Below, piece by piece: positions 21,631 to 29,965 of a stretch of DNA of 64,000 nt (within the stretch, counting starts at the first letter, position 1; each line of letters begins with the position of its first letter). The position numbers and the translations under genes are program-made. A model generated the notes under the pieces. The model had not been told where the DNA came from. It ran no database searches and saw only the letters and a list, made by a program, of their open reading frames with translations. This stretch comes from Rhodopirellula sp. (GTDB lineage: Bacteria > Planctomycetota > Planctomycetia > Pirellulales > Pirellulaceae). Where the stretch lies: NCBI GenBank assembly GCA_002701385.1, contig NZVD01000090.1, forward strand, positions 31,830-95,829, given 5' to 3'.

Positions 21631-21691
21631 TTTTTTTAAAGAAACTTCTTTCAAGTGACCAACCGTGTCACTTCCCTTTACGATCATTCTA
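21631..21691 (+). promoter_or_regulatory. putative regulatory element, copy A: T7 run + GTGACCAACCGTGTCACTTCCCTTTACGATCATTCTA
   Basis: 37-mer at 21655-21691 is 30/37 identical (ungapped) to 52446-52482; central palindrome AAGTGAC-N7-GTCACTT at 21653-21673. Confidence 0.6.
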
Positions 21692-21764
21692 GTAACAATC
21701 ATTCTGAGATCGTAACCAAACTGATCCAACAACAATGGGTCAAGTTGTAAAAAGGAGTTTTACA

Positions 21765-21914
21765 ATGAGTAAAGTACTAATCAACGACGTACCTAAGGAC
21801 GCACTAGTTTTTTGGAATCGCCAGTGGTATGAATACTGCCAGTGGATTGAATTCAAACGCGAGTTGGAGCAGGAAGCGACCTGGTATTATCAGGAAGTGA
21901 GAAAACCCAAATAA
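21765..21914 (+). CDS. small ORF, 49 aa (MSKVLINDVPKDALVFWNRQWYEYCQWIEFKRELEQEATWYYQEVRKPK)
   Basis: Read directly from sequence; AAGGAG Shine-Dalgarno 7 nt before ATG; below the ORF track length cutoff; preceded by shared upstream element. Confidence 0.55.
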   Translation: MSKVLINDVPKDALVFWNRQWYEYCQWIEFKRELEQEATWYYQEVRKPK

Positions 21915-21968
21915 GTGGTTTCCGGTTTCCCATTTAGCCATGTACCAAATGTCTAATTGGTTCCATGG

Positions 21969-23408
21969 CTAATTGGTTAACTGTTTCGCTGCTCGGCCAA
22001 AGTATTCATACCGATCGAATATGTTTGTCTTTAAATTGGCAGCTCTGGGATCTCGAGTACGACGCATCCACCGCGCCACCTCTGATTTCAGCTGACGTTC
22101 ATGGCGGGAATAATCCGGATGTCCCGATACATTATTGATCTGCCATGGATCGATTCTAAGATCGTAGAGTTCAAATTCGGGCCGTTTAGCAACCGCCAAA
22201 TCACGCCATTGTTGCAAATGAGGCGTCAAATCACTTTCTAATAACAGACTCTTGGTGAGCGAATTATCTATATCTCCAAAAGGTCCCACGGCCCAATGGG
22301 TCTCAGGGTCGCCTGCCGGATATAACTCGGGGCGAATATTCCAGATCCAGAGAAATTCCGCCGTACGTATCGCTCGGCAAGGATAGGATGCATCACCAGC
22401 TCGGACATTCGCATGCCGTTCCCTTTCCAGAAACACGGAATCACGATGTTCAACCGTTGCTCCTTGTAACACGCCGACAAAACTCTTGCCTGCCATTTCA
22501 TGGCCATCCATCCCGATTAGTTCAAACAAGGTCGGACCAACATCCTCAAAACTGACAAACGTATCCGCTTTAAGGCCACTCTGAATTTTCCCCGGCCACT
22601 GAATAGCAAAGGGGACATGTGTGCCCCAGTCATAGATATTCGCCAGACCGCGAGGCATCTGCCATCCATTGTCTCCGAGCATCAGGATAATCGTATTTTC
22701 ATATTTTCCGGCTCGTTTCAGAGATTTGATGATTTCTCCACACTGACTATCAAACTTTTGTACTTCGGCATAGTAGTCCACAATTTCTTTACGAACGGTT
22801 GGGTGGTCGGGAAGATAGCTGGGCACTTCCACTTTGGAGGCATCCAACCCTCGATAAAACTCCTGTTCCGCTTCCCAGGGGCGATGAGGATCATGAGAAC
22901 CAAACCAAAAACAAAACGGCTTATCACCGACCGTCTCCAGGAATGCCTCAAATGACTCAGTTTTAAATCCGGCTGGATTTGGTTTGCCAAAGGTATGTCG
23001 CTCACCGAGATAACGTCCCGGCCCCCAGCCTTTGATCATATAACCAACTTGATAGCTGGCACTGGAGCGAGACAAGGCTAACGGAAACGTCCATTGCTGA
23101 TCAGGAAATTGTCCCCAGAGATTAGCAGCATCCTCGAGTTGATGCGAAACCCTACCAGTTAATAGTACCGCTCGGGACGGCGAGCATGATGGGACCTGAC
23201 AAAATGCATTGGTAAAGTAGACTCCGTTTCTAGCAATGGAGTCGAAGGTCGGCGTCTTTACTGAGCGATCTCCCATTATAGAAGCATGAGGTGCGGCCCA
23301 GTTATCTGCCAACAGAATGAGAACATTCGGCTTCGAATTCTCGGCATTCAGTGACGTCGTCAATAACGAGACAAATAGAGAAAACCAACCTGTGGCCCAG
23401 CGATTCAT
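21969..23408 (-). CDS. sulfatase
   Basis: KPNVLILLADNWAAPHASIMGDRSVKTPTFDSIA, VPSCSPSRAVLLTGR (CSPSR), FWFGSHDPHRPWE, ILMLGDNGWQMPRG; start at MNRWATGWFSLFVSLLTTSLNA. Confidence 0.92.
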   Translation of the reverse strand: MNRWATGWFSLFVSLLTTSLNAENSKPNVLILLADNWAAPHASIMGDRSVKTPTFDSIARNGVYFTNAFCQVPSCSPSRAVLLTGRVSHQLEDAANLWGQFPDQQWTFPLALSRSSASYQVGYMIKGWGPGRYLGERHTFGKPNPAGFKTESFEAFLETVGDKPFCFWFGSHDPHRPWEAEQEFYRGLDASKVEVPSYLPDHPTVRKEIVDYYAEVQKFDSQCGEIIKSLKRAGKYENTIILMLGDNGWQMPRGLANIYDWGTHVPFAIQWPGKIQSGLKADTFVSFEDVGPTLFELIGMDGHEMAGKSFVGVLQGATVEHRDSVFLERERHANVRAGDASYPCRAIRTAEFLWIWNIRPELYPAGDPETHWAVGPFGDIDNSLTKSLLLESDLTPHLQQWRDLAVAKRPEFELYDLRIDPWQINNVSGHPDYSRHERQLKSEVARWMRRTRDPRAANLKTNIFDRYEYFGRAAKQLTN

Positions 23409-23520
23409 GGTCATGGAGTCGATCCTGCAAAAACTAGCATGAGTGGATTGTTCCATGATACACTCAACGATACTACTCATCCTGAACCATCATGATATTA
23501 GCCCTGATTGAGGAAAGCCC

Positions 23521-26500
23521 ATGATTCGCTTTACCTTACCAACACTTTCCATTCTCTTAATCTCTCTGGCTGTACCTGGCCAGGCCGATGCTCAGGCATT
23601 GGAGCTACCTACCAACAGCCGAATCGCCGTGATTGGAAACAACCTCGCCGACCGCATGCAGCATCAGGGATGGTTAGAGGCATATATTCAGGCCATTCAT
23701 CCCAAGCAGAAAATCTCCTTCCGCCATCTAGGATTCACCGGGGACGAGGTCAATGTGCGTCCTCGCTCGAACAATTTCGGATCCGCCGATCAGTGGCTTA
23801 CCAAGGTACAGGCAGATGTTGTCTTTTGCTTTTTTGGATTCAACGAAGCACTTCGCGGACCTGAGTCGATGGAGCAATTCAAGCAACACCTGACGTCCAT
23901 GCTCGAGGGCATGAAACAACAACGATACAATGGTGAATCCGCACCCACCATTGTTCTGTTTTCACCTATCGCTCACGAAGACCTGCACAACCCTCATCTC
24001 CCGGATGGCTCGGAAAACAATCCTAAACTTCTGGCGGCCACCACGGCTATGAGCGAGGTCTGCAAACAGCAAAATGTTCGCTTTGTCGATCTCTTCCGCC
24101 CGACTCTGGCACTCTATGAAGGCTCATCCAAACCACTGACGCTCAATGGTGTCCATTTACTTGACCATGGTGCCGATGCGGTTGCCAAAATAATGATCGA
24201 TCGACTCTTTGGCCTAAATGCAAATCAGGTAGCAAAACGGGAACAAATCGAACGTATCCGAGAAGCCGTCCTGGAGCGAAATTACTACTGGTTTAGTCGT
24301 TACCGCGTTGTGGATGGTTACAACGTATACGGTGGACGCTCGACTTTAAATTGGTTCGGGCAATCCAACGCCGATGTGATGAAACGCGAGATGGAAATCT
24401 TTGATGTGATGACCGACAATCGCGATGCATTGGTTTGGGCCTCTGCCAATGGAAAGGATTTTGAAGTCAAAGATGACAACCTGCCTGAAGAACTTGTCGT
24501 TCGCACAAATAAACCAGGAGCACTCGAAGGTGGATTTCATCCATACCTCGAAGGTGCAGATGCCATTAGCAAGATGACTGTGGCTGAAGGAATGCAGGTC
24601 AACCTGTTCGCTTCGGAGGCAGAGTTCCCGGAACTGGTGAACCCCGTTCAAATGTGCGTTGATCCAAACGGAGTCCTCTATGCCTCAGTCTGGCCTTCCT
24701 ATCCGCACTGGAATCCTATACAACCTCGAACAGACCGTATCCTAGCCTTTCCCGACAAAGATGCCGACGGGAAAGCTGACGAGTGCATCATCTTTGCCGA
24801 CAAATTAAACAGCATTACCGGAATTGAGTTTTGGGGCGGAGGTATGCTGGTCGCAGCGCCACCGGAAATCTGGTTTCTCAAGGATACCGATGGGGACATG
24901 GTCGCAGACAAAAAAGTCCGCATGCTTCAAGGAGTCTCCAGTGCCGACACCCACCACAGCGCGAATGCTTTTGTCATCGGTCCGGATGGAGGGCTCTATT
25001 GGAGCCGAGGGATTTTCAACGTAGCCAACATGGAAACTCCAACCAAAACCTATCGTTCCACAGCCTCCGGTGTATACCGATTCGACCCGCGAACTTTTGA
25101 AATGGAATTTGTGTTTCCCATCGGACCGAATCCACACGGTGACGTATTTGATCAGTGGGGATTTCAATTCGCCAATGACGGCACCGGTGGAACTGGTAGC
25201 TATGTCAACATCGGTAAAGGCATGGGTAACAAACAATGGTTCAAGAAACGAGTTCGACCGGTGGCGGCGACAGGCATTCTATCGAGCAGCCATTTCCCTG
25301 AGGCCAACAATGGAAACTTCTTGATCTGCAACGTGATTGGGTTTCAAGGCGTGTTGCAACATGAAGTCAGTTTCAACGGAGCCGATATTACGGCTGAAGA
25401 AATTGAGCCTATCCTCTACTCCTCGGATCCCACATTTCGACCATCTGACATCGAAATCGGCGGTGACGGAGCCATCTATGTTTCCGACTGGAGCAATGCG
25501 TTGATCGGCCATATGCAACACAACATGAGAGATCCTAATCGGGATGCTCAACACGGTCGTATCTATCGAGTTACGTATGAAGGTCGTCCCTTGGTCCAAC
25601 ATCCACAAATGATTGGGGCCTCTGTTGAAGACATCCTGCCAGCCTTCCTGCTTCCTGAAAACGGCATTCGCTATCGAGCTCGATTGGAATTGAGTGGAAG
25701 AGAAGCAAAAAGCACATTACAAACCGTCGCCCGATGGACAAAAACGCTAAATCCGAAAGACAATATTGAAGCTCAGGCTTTATTGGAATGCCTATGGGTA
25801 TTTGAGGAACAGCGTGTCGCCAATTTGGAATTACTGCTACGCGTGTTTGAAGCAGAGGATGAACGCCACCGTGCCGCTGCCATTCGCACACTCGGCCACT
25901 GGGCCGGAAAGATTGAGGGTTGGGAATCGGTGCTCAGCCAGGCCGCTCAAGACACCTCTGCTCTCGTACGTGCCGAAGTTGCTAAAGCCGCGGTAGAGCT
26001 TCAGGGACTGGCGGCAGCCGAAGCTGTCTTTGAAGTTGCAGTTCGGCCGACGGACCCTGAATTAACGACCGTCTTAAACTATGCCACCAGAAGTTTGAAT
26101 GTAGACGCTATCGTCAACGATGCTATTGCCAACAATAAACCACTTTCCAAGGCAGCTCAATTGTATGTCCTGCGTAATGCCACCATTGCAGACTTAATGA
26201 AACTAGAACCTTCTGAAGCTGTCTATCTGGCCATCCTCGCTCGGGAAAATGCTAACGCGGAGCAACTATCCGTTGCGATCGATGGATTGTCGAAATTACA
26301 AAAAACTGATCCCGCCGCCTTGATTGTCGATCTACTGAAGCAACGTGATGCCGAAGGTCAATCAGGCATTCTGGGACTCGGAACGCTACTTAACTTACAA
26401 CCAGCCCAAGAGCTTGCTCCGCACGCCGCTACGATTGAGTCACTAGCCGTGAACGGTCAGACCAATGACACAAGGCGATTTGCATTCGCTGCCTGGATTG

Positions 26501-28440
26501 CGTCGGACGGCACGGGAGACGATGCCTACCTGGCAGCGACTCGAAGTAAAGAAAAGCTTCGAGACTTCCTCTCTGCCATTCCTGCTATTCCGGACGACGG
26601 AGTACGAAGTAATCTGTATTCAAAAGTACTCCCTCTGGTCTCAACCCTACCCACTCAGTTAGAAGCTGAAGCGGGTGGTGCTTCCTTATCTCCTCCAGGC
26701 ATCCACGTTGATTTCTATCAACCGTCCATCGGAAATGTCGATATTAACAACCTCAATAAACTCACACCCAAAGAAAGTGGAATCGCCGATCATATTGGGA
26801 TGGATGTACCTCAACGAAAAGCCTCGGACGCATTCGCATTAAAATTCAGTGGCTACATTCGGGTGGATCAACCGGGGCGATATACGTTTTATGTCACTTC
26901 TGACGATGGCTCTCGAGTCTATCTCAATGATTCATTGTTGATCAACAATGACCGACTTCAAGGACCTACGGAACAGGCCGGTGAGATCGATCTGGCAGCC
27001 GGTAGTCATAAGCTCGTCGTCACTTACTTTGACAATGGCGGAGGCGATGCCCTGCGATTCCAGTGGTCAGGCCCTGGCATTAACAAACAGGACGTAGCCA
27101 AGGACCGACTCTCAGTCAGTTCCGGCGAGACGATTCACGACTTCGCTATAAACTCGCTCGCGGCCATCCCCGGACACGAAGCTGAAAAATTCGATGCATT
27201 AATTACACTCTTAAAGGCGGGACGGCAACGCACTTCCTCAATCAAAGCTCTGAGCCTCATTCCTGCAGACGCTTGGCCACCGGCACAACTACAACCATTG
27301 GCTGACAATTTAGTTTCATACTTAACCGAACTACCAGCAGCCTATCGAACAAGTGATGCCGCTGTTCAGGCTATTGAGCTGACCAAGACTGTCGCTGGCA
27401 AACTTCCTGATGCTCAAAAAGTAGCCATTGAAAACCGGCTCGAGAATCTCGACGTACGAGTGATTGCCATTGGCACAGTACCTCATCGAATGATTTATGA
27501 CAAAGAACAAATTGTCATCCAAACTGGCAAAACGGTTGAATTCAGATTCTCCAATACCGACAGTATGCCTCACAACTTCGTCATCACTATACCCGGAGCG
27601 ATGCAGGAAATCGGTGAATTGGCCGAGGCAACGGGGCGTGACCCCGATGCCATGGAACGACATTATGTGCCGAAGAGCAATAAAGTCCTACTCAACAGTA
27701 CCTTGCTACAAACCAATCAGGTTGAAGCATTAATCTTTGACGCTCCTAAGGAACCTGGAATCTATCCTTATGTCTGTACCTATCCGGGACACTGGCGGCG
27801 AATGTATGGCGCGTTATACGTGGTTGCCGATGTCGAGCAATACAATCTCAATCCGGAAGCCTATCTGGCAGACAACCAACTGGAATTCAAAGACGATCTA
27901 TTAAAGCTCAGCAGCCGTGGTCGGGAGTGGAAAGTCGAGGAATTACTTGCCGACGTTAACCCACTGCCTATGGGACGCAACTACGAAGTTGGACGTGAGC
28001 TGTTTAAGGTCGCGAGCTGTGTATCGTGTCATAAACTGGGAGACCAGGGTCGAGTGTTTGGACCTGACTTAGCAAAATTGGATGCTAAAACTTTCAACAC
28101 CAGTCACATTCTGGAGTCGATTATCGAACCTTCAAAAAAGATCGATGAGAAATTCCGATCGCACTCCTACTTACTGGTTTCAGGTAAACAGGTCACAGGT
28201 ATGGTCATCAAGGAAACTACGGATGAACTACATGTCGTAATCGACCCATTGGCTAAAGATAAAGCGACTATCATTGCCAAGGACGACATTGATGCCCAAA
28301 AGAAATCTGAAGTATCCCTGATGCCCAAAGGTTTACTCGATAAACTTTCCCGTGAAGAGATTCTTGACCTAATCGCCTATGTCATGGCCAAAGGTGATAA
28401 AAAGCACAAGGTGTACATGCATGAACACCACGATCACTAA
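23521..28440 (+). CDS. multidomain PVC-type heme protein: SGNH/GDSL-like hydrolase + dehydrogenase-like beta-propeller + HEAT-like repeats + PA14-like + cupredoxin (type 1 Cu) + C-terminal cytochrome c
   Basis: 1639 aa; RIAVIGNNLADRMQHQGWLEAYIQ (SGNH), VNLFASEAEFPELVNPVQMCVDPNGVLYASVWPSYPHW, GRYTFYVTSDDGSRVYLNDSLLINND (PA14), MPHNFVI...YPYVCTYPGHWRRMYGAL (Cu ligands H..C..H..M), ASCVSCHKLGDQGRVFGPDL (CxxCH at 28018-28032). Confidence 0.92.
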   Translation: MIRFTLPTLSILLISLAVPGQADAQALELPTNSRIAVIGNNLADRMQHQGWLEAYIQAIHPKQKISFRHLGFTGDEVNVRPRSNNFGSADQWLTKVQADVVFCFFGFNEALRGPESMEQFKQHLTSMLEGMKQQRYNGESAPTIVLFSPIAHEDLHNPHLPDGSENNPKLLAATTAMSEVCKQQNVRFVDLFRPTLALYEGSSKPLTLNGVHLLDHGADAVAKIMIDRLFGLNANQVAKREQIERIREAVLERNYYWFSRYRVVDGYNVYGGRSTLNWFGQSNADVMKREMEIFDVMTDNRDALVWASANGKDFEVKDDNLPEELVVRTNKPGALEGGFHPYLEGADAISKMTVAEGMQVNLFASEAEFPELVNPVQMCVDPNGVLYASVWPSYPHWNPIQPRTDRILAFPDKDADGKADECIIFADKLNSITGIEFWGGGMLVAAPPEIWFLKDTDGDMVADKKVRMLQGVSSADTHHSANAFVIGPDGGLYWSRGIFNVANMETPTKTYRSTASGVYRFDPRTFEMEFVFPIGPNPHGDVFDQWGFQFANDGTGGTGSYVNIGKGMGNKQWFKKRVRPVAATGILSSSHFPEANNGNFLICNVIGFQGVLQHEVSFNGADITAEEIEPILYSSDPTFRPSDIEIGGDGAIYVSDWSNALIGHMQHNMRDPNRDAQHGRIYRVTYEGRPLVQHPQMIGASVEDILPAFLLPENGIRYRARLELSGREAKSTLQTVARWTKTLNPKDNIEAQALLECLWVFEEQRVANLELLLRVFEAEDERHRAAAIRTLGHWAGKIEGWESVLSQAAQDTSALVRAEVAKAAVELQGLAAAEAVFEVAVRPTDPELTTVLNYATRSLNVDAIVNDAIANNKPLSKAAQLYVLRNATIADLMKLEPSEAVYLAILARENANAEQLSVAIDGLSKLQKTDPAALIVDLLKQRDAEGQSGILGLGTLLNLQPAQELAPHAATIESLAVNGQTNDTRRFAFAAWIASDGTGDDAYLAATRSKEKLRDFLSAIPAIPDDGVRSNLYSKVLPLVSTLPTQLEAEAGGASLSPPGIHVDFYQPSIGNVDINNLNKLTPKESGIADHIGMDVPQRKASDAFALKFSGYIRVDQPGRYTFYVTSDDGSRVYLNDSLLINNDRLQGPTEQAGEIDLAAGSHKLVVTYFDNGGGDALRFQWSGPGINKQDVAKDRLSVSSGETIHDFAINSLAAIPGHEAEKFDALITLLKAGRQRTSSIKALSLIPADAWPPAQLQPLADNLVSYLTELPAAYRTSDAAVQAIELTKTVAGKLPDAQKVAIENRLENLDVRVIAIGTVPHRMIYDKEQIVIQTGKTVEFRFSNTDSMPHNFVITIPGAMQEIGELAEATGRDPDAMERHYVPKSNKVLLNSTLLQTNQVEALIFDAPKEPGIYPYVCTYPGHWRRMYGALYVVADVEQYNLNPEAYLADNQLEFKDDLLKLSSRGREWKVEELLADVNPLPMGRNYEVGRELFKVASCVSCHKLGDQGRVFGPDLAKLDAKTFNTSHILESIIEPSKKIDEKFRSHSYLLVSGKQVTGMVIKETTDELHVVIDPLAKDKATIIAKDDIDAQKKSEVSLMPKGLLDKLSREEILDLIAYVMAKGDKKHKVYMHEHHDH

Positions 28441-29965
28441 ACTTCTACTTTGCTTAACCCTACTGACAACTCTGACGCCCACAGCCCCAGCCGACTGGCC
28501 TCAGGCTGCCGGCCCCACATATGACTTTGTCGACACGGGTAAAACGCCAACTCACTTTAGTGGAACCCGAGGTACGAATATCCGCTGGCGTGCGAAGCTA
28601 CCCAACACTGGCCAGGGCACACCTGTGGTCGTCGGAGATCGCGTGTTCATTCAATGCCACGAACCGATTCAGGCGGACACTGAAATGAGTTCCCTCACCG
28701 TGGGACTCTGTTTCGACGCAAATTCTGGTGAAGAACTTTGGCGACGAGAACTACCTGCCGCACGAACGACCGACTTATCAAGTTTGTTTAGCGATAACAC
28801 AGCTGCCTCAGCAGTCGCCACCAAAGAACTCGTAGCCTTCGTTAATGTGGGCGGACGCATCTCTGTGTTTGATCACGATGGCAAGCAAAAATGGACATAC
28901 GCCTGGGTACCCTTTGGACGTCATCACTCAAGACAACACGAACCGTTCCTGTTTGAAAATCAAATTATTATCCTCAAAACAATCAAGGACGACCTACCCA
29001 TCTCGGCCACAACCAAAGCGGGCTCTCACCCGTTAGGAAGAGGTAAAGAGTACTGGACGCATCTACATGCCTTTGATCTCGTGTCTGGAAAGACAACTTG
29101 GATAGCAAAAACTGGCACAGGGATTCACGCGGCATCTCGCTTTGGCATTTACCAGGGTAAGCCAATTATCCTGACCGGTCGCGGTGGAGGTCACCAACCA
29201 CCTGAAGAACCGTTTGGGATTTCCCGAGTAAATGCAAAAGACGGTTCTACTGATTGGGATGCCGGGGTCCATGGATATCCCTCTGCTCAAAACGTTACCT
29301 GGAACAAAAATGGAGTCTATGGATTTGGAGGGCAAACTCATTTTTCACTCGACCTGACAACCGGCTCTCCCAGTTCGATGACGTCATTGACTGACGACGT
29401 CTCTGTCACATCCGGTTTCCCAAATTACAGTACGCAAAGACATCAGCAGTTTAAGCCAGCCAAAAAGGCGATCACCTACCAGACAAACATTGTCGTAGGC
29501 GACTATCATTATTTCCTCTCTCATAAAGCGGGATTCATTGGCCGCGTTCATTTGAAATCCAATTCGGTAGAGTACCTACAGGTTCCGTTGCAAGTTGTGC
29601 GTAATATAAAAACCAAAGAGGAAAAGTATCTGTTCGATAAAACACTTCCTAATGATATGAAGAACGCGGATGGTTTTCTTGCAACGCAGGATCGGCGAAA
29701 TGCGGGAAATGGATGGGGCCATGTCTCGGCAGCCAGCCCAACAGTGGTCGGAGATGTCATGTACCTCCCGACCATGGTCGGCACCGTCTATGTGTTGAAA
29801 TGGAATGTAGATCAATTCGATGAAAACACCTTGCTATCGGTTAGTGACCTTGGGCCGGCGGGGAAAACCTGGACGCTGTCGAGTCTCGCCCATTCAAAGG
29901 GACGACTCTATGCACGGACATTGAAAGAACTCATCTGCATTGAAACTCCACAGGATTTACCATGA
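28421..29965 (+). CDS. PQQ-like beta-propeller repeat protein, exported
   Basis: Signal-like MNTTITKLLLCLTLLTTLTPTAPA; WPQAAGPTYDF, NTGQGTPVVVGDRVFIQC, ELICIETPQDLP; start overlaps the end of the preceding gene by 20 nt. Confidence 0.87.
   Translation: MNTTITKLLLCLTLLTTLTPTAPADWPQAAGPTYDFVDTGKTPTHFSGTRGTNIRWRAKLPNTGQGTPVVVGDRVFIQCHEPIQADTEMSSLTVGLCFDANSGEELWRRELPAARTTDLSSLFSDNTAASAVATKELVAFVNVGGRISVFDHDGKQKWTYAWVPFGRHHSRQHEPFLFENQIIILKTIKDDLPISATTKAGSHPLGRGKEYWTHLHAFDLVSGKTTWIAKTGTGIHAASRFGIYQGKPIILTGRGGGHQPPEEPFGISRVNAKDGSTDWDAGVHGYPSAQNVTWNKNGVYGFGGQTHFSLDLTTGSPSSMTSLTDDVSVTSGFPNYSTQRHQQFKPAKKAITYQTNIVVGDYHYFLSHKAGFIGRVHLKSNSVEYLQVPLQVVRNIKTKEEKYLFDKTLPNDMKNADGFLATQDRRNAGNGWGHVSAASPTVVGDVMYLPTMVGTVYVLKWNVDQFDENTLLSVSDLGPAGKTWTLSSLAHSKGRLYARTLKELICIETPQDLP

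Larger units (their letters stand above)
21543..21980. repeat. inverted repeat pair TTAACCAATTAGCCATG / CATGGCTAATTGGTTAA bounding an intergenic island
   Basis: 17-bp perfect inverted repeats at 21543-21559 and 21964-21980; extra related words (CCAAT..GCCA..TGGC..ATTGG; TTAGCCATG..CATGGCTAA) form hairpins at both ends. Confidence 0.7.

Noticed and set aside
24805-25236. 143-aa antisense ORF within the 1639-aa fusion gene
   Set aside because: Overlaps conserved propeller coding sequence; likely spurious
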